Assembly (NCBI GenBank): GCA_947579605.1
Contig: OX388322.1
Span: 5,394,001-5,458,000, forward strand
Direction: 5' to 3'
Length of the DNA stretch: 64,000 bases
From: Athripsodes cinereus
Lineage: Eukaryota; Arthropoda; Insecta; Trichoptera; Leptoceridae
Under the pieces are notes generated by a model. It did not search any database. It saw nothing but the letters and a program-made list of their open reading frames with translations, and was not told the DNA's origin. Below, piece after piece: positions 19,441-30,956 of this stretch (positions are counted from its first letter, which is position 1; the number at the start of each line of letters is the position of its first letter). The translations under genes were made by a program, and so were the position numbers.

Positions 19441-22352
19441 ATGTTAGTAATGAAATCACAGCGTATATAGAAATTTCGGTAATAGAAAGTGATACAGTAA
19501 ATAAAAAATTAAGGCTAATGATAGATAGTGGCGCAGATATAAGTTTGGTTAAACCATCAGTTATAGATGGAAGTACAGTATATGATGATTCCGAGAAAAT
19601 AAATATTAAAGGTATAAATAAAGGTAATATAACACAGACGTTGGGATCTGTGGAGTTGACTATGGATGTCAACGGGAGGTCTTATTCCCATAAGACGCAT
19701 CTGTTGCCTCGGGGAACGGATGTTCCGCTCGACGGACTATTGGGATCTGACTTTCTGAGAAAGTTCAATGCGAGGATTGATTATAAAAGTAATAAACTTT
19801 GGATTGGGAAAGGTTTTGTGGATTTGTGTTTCCGACACAAAGACACTCAAGAGAAAGGTATTTATCTTGCTGCCTCAGTAGTGCAAGCACGTACCGAGAC
19901 AGTGGTAAAGATTAAAGTGCTCAATCCGGAAATTGGAGTAGGTATTACTCCAGATGTGGAAATATTAGAGGGCGTATATTTAAGCAGGTGTATCTGCAAG
20001 GTCGATAAGGATAATACAGCGCTCGTAACTGTATTAAATACGACGGAAAAGCCCATCACGATAAAAGAATGTAATCTCGCATTAGAAGAATTTTGTGAAA
20101 AGGAATCGGTAAAAATAAATGATTGTTATCTGCGACCAAAAGAGAATAAAAAGTTAAAAAATAAAGTAAATAATGTTCTACAAATAAATAATGTTTCATC
20201 ATCCAAGTGTATGGATAGAATAAATAAATTAAAAGATAATATTAGAACAGATCATTTGAATTCAGAGGAAAAACAATCTGTTATAGATATATGCACGGAT
20301 TTTAATGATATATTTCATTTAGAAGGTGATCAATTAACGAGCACAAGTACGGTTTATCATTCGATAGATACGGGAGATAGTAAGCCAATATTTACTAAAT
20401 CATATAGATATCCGGAAATACATAAAGAGGAGGTAAAAGAACAAATAAATAAAATGTTGAAGCAAGGTATTATTAAACCATCAAATTCAGCATGGTCGTC
20501 GCCTTTATGGGTTGTAGGAAAAAAGAAGGATGCTTCAGGTAAGCAAAAATGGCGTATCGTAATTGATTATAGAAATTTAAATAAAGTGACAGAAGGACAA
20601 GCGTATCCTTTACCAAATATTACGGATATTTTGGACCAACTAGGACATAGTAAATACTTTACTACACTAGATCTTGCTTCCGGATTTCATCAAATTCAGA
20701 TGAAGGAAGAGGATGCTCATAAAACAGCTTTCTCTACATTTCAAGGACATTACGAATATACACGTATGCCATTTGGGTTAGTTAATGCCCCAGCCACGTT
20801 CCAAAAACTAATGAATAATGTTTTAGCAGGAGTTTTAGGTATAAAATGTTTAGTTTATTTAGATGATATCGTAATATATGCATCTGATTTGAAATCTCAT
20901 GAAGAGAAACTAAGAGACATATTTAAGTTACTTAGGTTACATAACTTAAAATTAGAGCCTAATAAATGTGAGTTCATGCGTCATGAGGTAGTTTTCCTCG
21001 GACACATAATATCACAGGATGGTGTAAAACCAGACGCATCAAAAGTAGAAGCAATAAATAATTATCCAATTCCAAAATCAGCAAAGGATATACAATCATT
21101 TTTAGGATTAGTAGGATACTATAGGAAGTTTATTGAAGGGTTTAGTCAAATTTCAAAGCCTCTTACTAGTTTATTAAAAAAGGATAAAGTATTTCATTGG
21201 GAACAATCTCAACAAGAAGCATTTGACAAGCTTCGTAAAATCTTAACAGAAGAAACCATATTACAATATCCAGATTTTAAACAACCGTTTAACATTACTA
21301 CGGACGCTAGTAATTTTGCAATAGGCGCAGTTCTGAGTCAAGGACCAATAGGTAAAGATTTACCTATCAGTTTTGCTTCTAGAACCTTGAACAAAGCCGA
21401 AACAAATTATTCCACCATAGAAAGAGAACTTTTGGCTATAATATATGCCGTAAAACATTTTAGACCATACATTTATGGCAGAAAATTTAAAATAATTACG
21501 GATCATAAACCATTAACTTGGTTATTTAGTGTTAAAGATCCAGGATCCCGTTTGGTTCGATGGAAATTAAAGTTAGAAGAATACGATTATGAAATCATAT
21601 ATAAACCAGGAAAATTGAACTCCAATGCAGATAGTTTATCAAGAATACGGTTACCAGAAAGTCAAGTTTTAAAAGTAGATATTTTAACTAAAGATACTTA
21701 TGAAGATTTTCTTAATTTTAACAAATTAGATTTCGATCCAACTGAAATTGATTATGAAGAAATAGATGATTGTTTAATTACGCAAAATGATAATATCGGA
21801 TATTTCGTATCCAACGATTTAGAAATGAATTCAGGTTTACCTTTAGAAATAAAAGATTTAATTAACAATTACGAAGAATTGAAAATTAAGGACAATAATG
21901 TAGGAGATATATTATATAGTGAACATAAGGATAATTTAGGTATTTACCATATAATTATAAAACAAAATTATTGGGATAAAACGGTATATAAGGAATTATT
22001 TTTGGGATTACGAAATTTTAAGGATAAATTAGAAGAAGATTTTATAAACACTATATTTATACCTAGGTTAAACGATGGGTCACTTAGATGGGAAAAAATT
22101 AGAAAAATGATAAAATTTATTTTTAGGAATAGTAAAATTAAAGTCGTTGTATGTACTGGGAAAATTAGTACACCGGATAAAGAACTTATAACGGAAATAC
22201 TGAAAGAAAACCATAATAATCCTACATCAGGACATTCAGGATTTCACCGAACATTGAACAGAATAAAATTAAAGTATAAATGGACAGGTATGAATGAAGA
22301 TATAAAGGAATACATTAAGCATAATGAATCATGTATCGGAGATATGGCATAA
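19374..22352 (+). pseudogene. Truncated Pol: protease, RT, RNase H, start of integrase
   Basis: Read in the -1 frame from the slippery site. The first in-frame ATG is at 19518, but expression is expected as a Gag-Pol fusion. Seen in order: retropepsin LMIDSGADISLV at about 19515-19550; RT with LVYLDDIVIYA (YLDD near 20857); the FLGLVGYYRKFI connection; RNase H with TTDASNFAIGAVL and TDHKPLTWLF; then the His pair of the integrase zinc domain in the NPTSGHSGFH region near 22230-22250. The frame then leaves Pol inside the 9-mer GAATCATGT (22326-22334) and stops six codons later. Catalytic residues of protease, RT and RNase H look normal. The integrase core is missing from this frame. Confidence 0.93.
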
Positions 22353-23022
22353 GTTAAATTTTAATAATGAATGGATATATGTATTACCTAAGGAAACTAT
22401 TGTCACATTCAAATGTGAAAATAATGATCCATTTGATCGAATCTTAAAAAATACTGGAATCATAAAAGTTCATCCAGCTTGTAGAGTATACAGTAGTGAT
22501 TCAGTAATCATAGATAACCAAAATATCAAGAATGCAAGTTCTGCATTAACATTTTCATTTTCTCCAGATTTAAATATTATAGAGGACGAATGTTGTTTAT
22601 TAAATAAATCAAAATTAGATGTTCCTGTCTTGCTTTCAAGAATAAATAATTTAAATTTGGATGACTTAAATATTGCTAGTCATAAACTAAATAAATTAAA
22701 TGAAGAATTAAATAATAGGAATAATGAACATGTTTTTACAAGAATTGTTAATAATGGTTATTTTGCTTATACAGTTATGTCTATTTTAAAATTGTTACTT
22801 ATTTATGTATTTTACAGACTATTCAAATTTATGTATAAAAAATGCAAAGATAATAATAGCACATGTAAAAGTATATGTTTTAAACCAGATAAACAAGAAC
22901 ATGTTTATGAGGAAATACAAATGACAACTATGGAAACAGAGCCAAGTGCCCCTAATATATCAAGTGATCAAATAACTCCGATGATTACACGAAGTATGAG
23001 ATCTCGGACAAAAGTAAATTGA
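22324..23022 (+). pseudogene. C-terminal part of env-like gene with membrane anchor
   Basis: A 232-codon frame whose first few codons overlap the end of Pol; env-derived sequence starts at about 22335. It carries several Cys residues, a likely membrane-spanning segment around residues 146-170 (YFAYTVMSILKLLLIYVFYR), a short Cys/Lys-rich tail and a final TRSMRSRTKVN. This resembles the transmembrane end of gypsy/errantivirus Env proteins. It lacks signal peptide and N-terminal region, remnants of which are at 17724-17990. The ATG at 22324 belongs to Pol sequence read in another frame, so it is not a native env start. Confidence 0.8.
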
Positions 23023-23045
23023 GAATAGCTTCGCTATGTCTCATC

Positions 23046-23057
23046 CGATGGTGGAGG
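23046..23057 (+). other. Polypurine tract
   Basis: CGATGGTGGAGG directly before the 3' LTR, purine-rich as expected for plus-strand priming. Confidence 0.6.
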
Positions 23058-23595
23058 TGTTATGTACATGTCATATCGAATCTAATTAGAGTATGTACTC
23101 TCCAAATACCAAACCTTAATTGTATTTCATAATATTGATAAACTTGCACATCTAGTTTCCAATAGGATGAAATTCTCATTATAAATCAATAATTGTTCTA
23201 TTATTACATCTGTACACATATCAATAATGATAAGAATGATAAGAATGTTGAATTTACCTGTATATCATGTTTTATAATAGGATGTAAGTTGTCATTGTAA
23301 ACCAATTAGATATTGTTAATTAACATCATTTTAGTATATAAGTCAATATCAATTCTCTCAGAGATCATTACATATCATATCATAACATTACATTACATTC
23401 AATACTATCTTTACTTGTGTGTCACAGTCTTGTACTGATAAAATATTGTTTTTGACCTATTTTATTCTACATATTTAACTAAATATTAATTTAACTTTAC
23501 AAACAATTTTATTATTCATTGTCAAGTGGTTCAAATAAACATAATTTAATTGTAATTGTGTTTGCACTTCAAACTGTCCTGACGACTCCATAACA
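23058..23595 (+). repeat. 3' LTR of the rearranged gypsy element
   Basis: 538 bp, identical by eye to the 5' LTR, followed by TAAT at 23596-23599. Confidence 0.94.
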
Positions 23596-23599
23596 TAAT

Positions 23600-24054
23600 A
23601 TTTGAGACACACCGAACACGTAGTAAGGATTACGGATTATAAAAAAAGGGGGGATACTGCGTTAGAAGACAGCATTTTTCTCTAAACTGAAGATTTGAAA
23701 ACATTGAGCAATTGTGAAACTCTATGCGAAGAAGGAAGATTGTTTCAACAACGAGAACCATAAACTGAGAATGATTGAGAGAAATAATTCGTACTGTGAG
23801 TAAGAATTGCCAGAAGACGCTCGTTATTTGATCCCTATGATAACCCATCATGATTCGCTAAATAATAAATATATTAGATTTTAACTCATAGTAAGTGATA
23901 GAGATATTATTGAAACCAGACGTCAGTAGTTTTAAGAAAGATAGCTTTATGTAAGTGTAATTATTTATTCATAATATGTTTTCATACATATATATACATT
24001 AAATAGAAAACGACAAAGTTAATATTAAATTGATTTCACCTCAAAAGAGATAAA
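23600..24054. other. AT-rich flank of the gypsy insertion
   Basis: No ORF of consequence. Ends at the G-rich tract. Confidence 0.4.
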
Positions 24055-24078
24055 GGGGCGGGGCGGGGTGGGCGGGTG
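24055..24078 (+). other. G-rich tract with quadruplex pattern
   Basis: GGGGCGGGGCGGGG is followed by TGGGCGGGTGG: five G-runs of three or more with one-base loops. It stands alone in AT-rich DNA. Confidence 0.7.
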
Positions 24079-24214
24079 GAAGATAATAAATAGAATTTAG
24101 TTGAATATGTAAATTGAAGTGGGTGGTATTAAAATTATTACCAGGTATTACTAGCCTATAACCCGGTGTTGCTCGAGGATTGAACATCAAATTGAAAAAA
24201 ACGAAACACAACAA

Positions 24215-24330
24215 AGTATAACGACGTCATGACTCAAAAGACGTATCTCTCACTTTGTTTTATCTACCTAGTAAAACGAAACACTTGCTTCAATTAATCT
24301 AATTATACAAATCTACGTGTCAATCAATGC
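24215..24330 (-). mobile_element. Relative of the 38-kb foldback repeat
   Basis: On the + strand AAAGACGTATCTCTCACTTTG, then AACGAAACACTTGCTTCAATTA, parallels 38275-38335 (AAAGACGTCTCTCTCGG then AAAGAAACACTTGTTTCAAATTA). Confidence 0.5.
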
Positions 24331-24539
24331 ATTCAAATTCAATACAATTAATATAGAGAGGGTGAGTTTATTGCAATGGCGCAATCTCTCGATCATTCTC
24401 AAAGACAATTCGATTGTTTATTAGCATATACCCGAATTTTCACAAATGCCTGAATTGTGATAAAAGAAAGGAAGGAAGGTGGAAACAATATTGCAAATTC
24501 TATCATTCTTTTGTTAACATTAATATGTGTATGCTGTAG

Positions 24540-24665
24540 ACACACTTAATTGGGGGGTTGGCCTGGCCGAATCAATGTATGTTGTTTTTATTTTTTTGTG
24601 TGTATTTTGTCAACTTTCTGTTTGTGTCTCTGATTGATAAATAAATAAATAAATAAATAAAATGT
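24540..24665 (+). mobile_element. Retroelement 3' tail with (AAAT)n
   Basis: A GGGGGGTTGGCCTGGCCGAATC block is followed by T-rich sequence and then TGATAAATAAATAAATAAATAAATAAA. It looks like the 3' end of a LINE or SINE. A similar tail is at 42490-42545. Confidence 0.45.
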
Positions 24666-24924
24666 TTATTTTCTCTAGGATCGCATTGGCAGTAAGTTGT
24701 AATGGTCCCAGTAGAATATAGTGTCTTTTCAATAAAAATAAAAAATCTCTTCCAAATACCTAACTCAAATTATCAAAAATAGTAGAACATGAACCATTTG
24801 TGTTTCTGTTCATAAATTGGATACTTTCTTGTTTGAGAATATGTTAAATGAATCAAAATTAATATAAAGAACAAGAGTTTTCACATTTACTTTTTGACAA
24901 CATCAGATACAAACGTAAATACAT

Positions 24925-25200
24925 ATCATCATCATCGCCCTTAACGCTCCTCTAGGGAGCTCAGGACAGAAACCAGCCTCCTCCATTCAGAGGATCTCGG
25001 CGTCAATCACGTCACCTCCTCCCATGACAATCCCTGTGCTCTGATATCATTGTCATAGGAATTGTGTATTGTGAATGAGGACGCCCCTGCCGACGGAACC
25101 CTTGCGGACGGAAGAACATTGCTCTTTTTGACCAACTATCATTAGGCATTCTTAGAACATGACACAGCCAGGACCATCGTCTCTCCTGTATCATATACAT
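24925..25200 (-). pseudogene. RTE-like LINE C-terminal fragment, best preserved copy
   Basis: The - strand frame runs RRWSWLCHVLRMPNDSWSKRAMFF, then GFRRQGRP, and after frame breaks ...ISEHRDCHGRR and an EWRRLVSAL-like end. This is the GRP-containing C-terminus of RTE-type LINEs. It ends with GGGCGATGATGATGAT. Confidence 0.75.
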
Positions 25201-25270
25201 ATAATCAAATACATTTAATCGAAATAAAATATAAATAATTGATATGGGATTATTTACATACACAGACAGG

Positions 25271-25278
25271 AGAAATAA

Positions 25279-25309
<31 letters not shown>
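25271..25309 (+). repeat. (GT)n microsatellite
   Basis: An uninterrupted run of GT dinucleotides. It makes an adjoining ORF read CVCVCV, which is spurious. Confidence 0.9.
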
Positions 25310-25814
25310 ACGCGTGTAAGTAACGTTACTTACCTGAAACAACATTATAAAATAATACTAATAATGATTAAGTTTCTCCCAAACTTAAGTGAAGCTTTAC
25401 TTTGTAAACACACACTACTTAAGAAGCACAAACAACATACATATTATGATAAACACGTCAATATTAAACTACACATCATCCCTGTAAATGAATTATATCT
25501 TACTAGACTCAAGCCCGATATGACGTACAAAACTAAAATCAAGTAAACATCGAAATAATTATGTATTAATTTTATCTTCATCTTGATATATTATATTTTG
25601 ATTATGGCATTCCGTCCCTTTAGGAACAATTTGCGTTAAGTTCAAATTTCTTTATAATATAAAAACAATAGTCTATTTTATATATTTTTTGTTGATTTTA
25701 AATTTTTAACATAAACAGAAAGCGGATCAGTGTGCAGTAGAAATGACATTAATTTGATACTGGACTTCAGTTATTTGATAATACAGTCCTAACGAATCTC
25801 TTATTGGGCAACCA
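25310..25814. other. AT-rich DNA, nothing identified
   Basis: Between the GT microsatellite and the LINE 3' end. A possible LINE 3' tail, but not supportable. Confidence 0.4.
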
Positions 25815-26040
25815 AAGAATAATAATAATTATAAGAACATTTTATTGATCAGAAAAAAAATCATGAGCAATTGGCGAGCTTATTGCCTGGGGCCAATATC
25901 TTCCAGCTAACCAAAATAATGTGTGATACTATGTTGACAATGTGTAATTAATACTAAATGTGAACAGTTAATACTAAATTTAATTATAACTAATTACATT
26001 CTTAGTCCTAAGTAGAACATTATATATGTCATGTTTCCTC
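25815..26040 (-). mobile_element. 3' untranslated end of the Jockey/CR1-like LINE
   Basis: Continues the pseudogene at 26040-27045. On the - strand it ends AGGCAATAAGCTCGCCAATT... and AATAAAATGTTCTTATAATTATTATTATT. A related segment is at about 47885-47935. Confidence 0.6.
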
Positions 26041-27045
26041 TAATAAATACTATAAAATGAAGGATAAAGGCACGGGGAGGAACTTTTTAGGATAAGTCTA
26101 TGGATTTTAGGTTATTCTTAAAAACGTGTAGCGTAGAGGAATTTCTAATATTGCAAGGTAGATTATTCTACATTCTAATTGCATGGGTCGTAAATGATGA
26201 ACTGAAGAAGGTTGTGGTGTGGGCAGGGACGGCAAGTAACTGGTTATTTTGAGATCCCAGGACGTCCATGAGAAGATAAGTATTCAAAACGCTTAAAAAG
26301 GTATTGAGGGGAATTGTGCTTTAGGATGTTGGACAGCAAGTAGAGTATATGTAGATCGCGGGATTGTTTGTATGTTGGCCATTTAAGTTCTGCTCGAAAT
26401 TTGGAAATATGGTCATATTTTTTTAAACCATACACAAATCGTATACATGCATTCTGCAACCTATCCAGTTTACCACTGAGTTCCTCAGAGGTATCGGGAA
26501 GGGTACAGTCTGCGTAAATTAGGATTGGAAGGAAAAATGCTTGAGCTATCATGCGTTTTGTATTTTGAGGAAGAAATGATTGGAGTCTTTTGAATGAGTG
26601 CAGTCTCGCGAAAATTTTACTGCTAGCGTTTTTCACGTGGGGTAACCAAGAAAGATGTTGATCAATTGTGACTCCGAGATTCTTTACGGTTTTAGTTAGC
26701 GGCACAACTGAATTGCCAAGAGAAAGGGGAGGCACATCATCATGTGAAAGTGTATCTATTTTGCGCTTACTGCCTATAATGATAGCCTGAGTTTTTGAGG
26801 GATTGAGGAGTAGACCATTAGCAGTGGACCAATTGAAAATAGATGTTAAGTCATTATTCAGTTGGTTGATCCCTGAGGCACAGTTATTCGCGGGGAAGTG
26901 TGCATAGATTTGTAGATCATCAGCATACATATGATATTTACAGGTAATGTTGGTGGAAATTGTATCAATAAACAACGAAAAGAGTAGGGGTGATAAGACT
27001 CCGCCTTGGGGGACACCCGTATGAATTTTAGCCCAATCGGATACT
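26040..27045 (-). pseudogene. 5'-truncated Jockey/CR1-like LINE reverse transcriptase
   Basis: The - strand frame shows TGVPQGGVLSPLLFSLFID (about 27035-26980), then KYHMYADDLQIYAHF (YADD), NPSKTQAIIIGS, LGVTIDQHLSWLPHV and the thumb-like region to GRPGISK at 26244. It then continues past a stop in the same frame with typical C-terminal LINE sequence (FIIYDPCN, KIHRLILKSSSP) to about 26040. N-terminal RT motifs, endonuclease and ORF1 are missing. The 3' UTR appears to run on to about 25815, with an AATAAAATG-type signal followed by ATTATTATTATT. Confidence 0.88.
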
Positions 27046-29144
27046 TCTTACTACTTAAGAAGACAATTGAGAATGGGGATGGGAATCCAGGTATTCTATA
27101 TCGAGCTCACATTCGCAAAGAGCGAACGAAACCAAATTTATAATATTAACATTAATATCGAAAGTTTGTTACATATTTTAATTTTGTTATTCTTTTGTAC
27201 TGTTTTCTTCTTGTGTTTATATGTTTAATTGTATTGAGTGTATCGAGTATAGAATAAATTATTTTGTTATTTAAAAGGCAACAGTCGTTTATAGTTTAAT
27301 AAGTAAATATTTATAATATTTTTAGTCTAAAACCTACCCAAAGAGTCGGACCTCATATAGAATGTATTATTTCTTCTATGTCTTGTCAAATTATGGTATT
27401 TATTGAACACGTTTATACTAAACATATATGTATACGTACATACGAAAGGATACAACCATTTACTTGATATCTTTGACAAGCTACCACTCATTTACTGACA
27501 TGCTGACAGAAGAGCGGCATGCGGTCACTACAGTTTCAACATCATAATTTTGTGGTTTTCGGTAGCTAGCGTACAAAATTATTATCATAATATGTTTGAT
27601 ATTTTAAAAGCATGCCTTAAGCCTTTGACGAGACATGGAGTTATGTGGTTCAAGGATCTGATTTAATTTAATGAACAACGAATTAATTATCAAAGAGATT
27701 TATGAAAAAAAATGAAAATTCTTTTTACATGTACGTACTATATGTACCTATTTATGTTTACAAATTACAGTTCGAGCAGTGTTAGGATGAAAGTCTAAAG
27801 CACATTTTTCAAGCCTTGGAGGGCACTGACAGAATGGAAAGCGCCCTGTTTTGGAGTGAAAAAGGGTACCTGATGAATATTTCAGTATAGAGATGTCATC
27901 TGGTTGGAGACTCAGAAGAACCGCAGTTGCTGATGCCACAGCATGAATGGGAGAAAGTGTTAAAAGTAGGTACACCATGATTATTTATTGATCGGAAACT
28001 ATGGACCTGAAAAGACGTTTCAACGTAAAGCCAAGTGATACTATTGGAAAGCAATGAGGAAGCAAGTCGAGAGCTAGGTGAAAACTTAGTGTCTTCCCTG
28101 CTAGAGGTATTAACCATAAAAAATTTGAGATTTAATCTTAACCCCGCTGGACTCTTACAAACAACTGTCACTAATTAAAGTCCTCAAAGTAGGATTGGTA
28201 TCTCACTCTTTTCAGAAAATTTTCCAACGTTCTGCTATGAAAGGAAGGTTTTCATAAAAAAAATAACGTGCATTTAACATCCTCAGATTAGGAAAATACA
28301 AATCTTGACTGGCATCTTTTTTATTGACACGGGGAAGATAATTATGATCTACGTATTTACTATATACGGTCAAAGCTTGAGTCCAAAAGCTCGATGCTAC
28401 TATGGGTAGACGTATAAATTTTAAAAATGTAACTTTTTTAAATTCTGTGTGGTAATTATTTAAAAATGTAGATTTTGCATTATTATTTTTTAAAGATTGC
28501 ACCAAATATAAATGCACAAGTGGTCAAACAATAAAATATAGAGACTGAAGCAAAAAAGTGTTGATATGAAAATAACGCATTTGAATAACGTTTTTGAATA
28601 ATAACATAATAATATTTTAACGTCTTTATAAATTTATATTTTCATAAAGAAAACACAGACCATGGTCGCGCTTAGACTTTATTTTATGTAAATTAATAGG
28701 TACTAGTAAAATATAAAACTGAAGGCGTTATTTCTACCTAAATAGTTATAAATAATATAATGTGTATGAGCGTTAAAAGTAATAATCCAAAAACTTAATA
28801 CCTAGAGATTACTTAAGTGTGTTATGTCTAGCAGTGGAAGAATAGAAGACAATTTGATTATAAAAAACATTGCTTTGTAATTAAACATACTATAATTCTT
28901 AATCTCTTTATTTATTGCATTTAAAACTTCAACTAGATTTTTGATACTTGAACGAACCTCCTCCACTGTTCACCGTTCGTTCTAAGAATTCAATATTTAA
29001 TGTAGGTACTTTTGCTACTATACCCTAACAGTTTATTCTGAGTGGGGTAGGTAGAGAGGACAGAACACTATTACTTTACCTAAATCAAAACATCTCTTAA
29101 ATCATCACAAAGAGATAAGGCAATATTCAAACTAGGTACTTATA
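27046..29144. other. No gene identified
   Basis: Three - strand ORFs of 76-101 codons (27748-27978, 27896-28171, 28212-28517) overlap or adjoin. I recognise no domain. They could be decayed retroelement coding sequence or chance. Confidence 0.35.
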
Positions 29145-29215
29145 ATGGAGATCATGGTCCTGGTTAGGTCATGTTTTGAGACTGTCCAATAATACTTATC
29201 CAAAATTAACGTTAA
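29145..29215 (+). mobile_element. Short RTE-like fragment
   Basis: GATCATGGTCCTGGTTAGG, GTCATGTTTTGAGACTGTCC and AATAATACTTATCCAAA parallel the beginning of the RTE-like fragments. About 70 bases only. Confidence 0.45.
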
Positions 29216-29928
29216 TTTTTAGCCACAATATTTTCCACGAATAATATAATCTTCTGTGACAATATACCGTTGGTATGTCAATTATAACTTTAAGACTGTT
29301 AATAATTTCATGAGTAACAAACGTATTTCAGGCAAAGTTAGTTGTTATATTGTCACAAAAATTCACTTAATAATATGATCATTTGTTTCTTTGGAGAAAA
29401 CCAAAAAGAAAATAGTTATTCTGTGTACATTGTAAAAAAAATACATGTATGAAGAGTTATAGAAACTATTAATTTTCCAGATAAATGAAAGATCCCAAAT
29501 TTCTGCAATATCCAGGAGGTGGTAGGTGAATACTTCAATGTTCTGTAGAAACATTTAAAAACATATAACTATGTATTGTCACCCCCTAGCGACGACACGA
29601 GTAAACATTTAAAAGTTTATTTAAAAATAGTATTTTTTTGTCACAATGTTTTAATTTCAGCTCAAAAATATAAAAATTAAAAAGTTTGCAACGCATAAAA
29701 GTTTCGAATAGTTGTCCTTTTGGGTGACATTTAGTCAAATTTAGTTTAGAAAATAATATGTTTAGCAGTGGCGTACCTTCCATATGAGCAGAAATATTCA
29801 CCGCCTACCTACCTAATAAAAAAATAGTATACCTACCATATTAATATTTGATATCATACGCGTTGAAAATGTTTTTCATGTTTTGGTTATTCTTTTTTTA
29901 TTTATTGAAAACAATCAAACATGTTTGT
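29216..29928. other. AT-rich DNA before the tandem array, nothing identified
   Basis: No domain in the two short - strand ORFs. Confidence 0.4.
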
Positions 29929-30303
29929 GAGAATGTTTGTGAGTTATGAGAATAAATGGTTCGAAACTGCGTATTGGAGCTTCTAAATGGGTGAAATTTA
30001 AGTCACTCTGCCAGTTATTATGTCTATTATGCCAGATAAGTCATCAAGAAACTGAGAATGTTTGTGAGTTATGAGAATAAATGGTTCGAAACTGCGTATT
30101 GGAGCTTCTAAATGGGTGAAATTTAAGTCACTCTGCCAGTTATTATGTCTATTATGCCAGATAAGTCATCAAGAAACTGAGAATGTTTGTGAGTTATGAG
30201 AATAAATGGTTCGAAACTGCGTATTAGAGCTTCTAAATGGGTGAAATTTAAGTCACTCTGCCAGTTATTATGTCTATTATGCCGGATAAGTCATCAAGAA
30301 ACT
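29929..30303. repeat. Three-unit 125-bp tandem repeat
   Basis: Units at 29929-30053, 30054-30178 and 30179-30303, each starting GAGAATGTTTGTGAG and ending ATCAAGAAACT. Units 1 and 2 look identical. Unit 3 differs at two positions (GTATTAGAG and GCCGGATAAG). No ORF. Confidence 0.95.
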
Positions 30304-30329
30304 ATTGTTAACTATAAACCATCAATGCA

Positions 30330-30440
30330 TATCTTAAAAAAGAAGTAGCCAGCAGACCAGCTGCATGTAATAAAGATGAAAACTGTCATCTCCGTTTCAA
30401 CAAAAAATAAGACATACAGGATGGGTAGCCAACAGTGAAT
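30330..30440 (-). mobile_element. Family A copy
   Basis: On the - strand GGCTACCCATCCTGTATGTC, GGAGATGACAGTTTTCATC, TTTATTACATGCAGCTGG and TCTGCTGGCTACTTC. It lies just beyond the 125-bp tandem array. Confidence 0.55.
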
Positions 30441-30694
30441 TCAAGATGAAAAAAACTTTTGCCCTTTGAAAATGAAAGTTTTATTTTTTTATAAATAATA
30501 TTAATGACTTTATCGAATAACATAAAAGTGTTTAAAAATACTATTTTCCTTCTACCAGCATGCCCCAAACTGCATTCAAATGTCTAATTGAAAGTAAAAT
30601 ATTTTTCGGCAACAACTTTTTGGGTTACACGTAAGCCTGAACGTAAACAAGATCTTTAAAATCATTTAAAAATGTACATAATAATAACTATACA

Positions 30695-30805
30695 GAATAT
30701 GAAACAGACACCAGGAAGACCATCCAAACGATGGAGGGATAGCTGGGCATCCACCTCCCAGAAGAATAGGACACAGTCCTAACTAAAGAAGAAGAGGAAG
30801 GAATA
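30695..30805 (+). mobile_element. LINE C-terminal scrap (GRPSKRW motif)
   Basis: Frame MKQTPGRPSKRWRDSWAS followed by an AAGAAGAAGAGG tail. This is the GRPxKRW block common at LINE C-termini. Confidence 0.5.
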
Positions 30806-30928
30806 GTGTACAGATAAATCAGAAGCCATTGAATTAACAAATATTTATTAATAATTCAAGAGTTTTTGTGTTTACGCTGTGGAAATCCATTTTTAATTCT
30901 ATTATTAATTAATTATTAATAATTAATC

Positions 30929-30956
30929 CTTCAGGGAAACTGCAGTTTCCCTGAAG
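30929..30956. repeat. 28-bp perfect palindrome
   Basis: Arms of 14 bp with no spacer, centred between 30942 and 30943 on the PstI-like CTGCAG. The right arm begins GCAGTTTCCCTGAAG. It is followed directly by a hammerhead-like core. Confidence 0.95.

Larger units (their letters stand above)
15752..23599 (+). mobile_element. Rearranged Ty3/gypsy LTR retrotransposon with env-like region
   Basis: LTRs at 15756-16293 and 23058-23595 (538 bp each, identical by eye) are flanked by the 4-mer TAAT (15752-15755 and 23596-23599), a 4-bp duplication as in many insect gypsy and errantivirus-type elements. The interior runs leader 1, integrase core, env start, leader 2, gag, protease-RT-RNase H, env C-terminal part. 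The integrase/env-start block has left its normal place between RNase H and the env remainder, and the leader is present twice. As it stands it cannot make a contiguous Pol or Env. LTRs, first primer-binding site, gag, protease and RT remain. This is an endogenous retroelement copy and is described only. Confidence 0.93.

Noticed and set aside
15756..23595. Two independent nested gypsy insertions instead of one permuted element
   Set aside because: No internal LTR or internal target duplication is present. The single TAAT duplication and one pair of LTRs bracket the whole unit.
27748..28517. Three adjacent - strand ORFs as a decayed gene
   Set aside because: No recognisable domain and different frames. 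Cannot be separated from chance in AT-rich DNA.
29929..30303. CRISPR-like array
   Set aside because: The units are contiguous 125-bp tandem repeats without variable spacers, and the sequence is eukaryotic.
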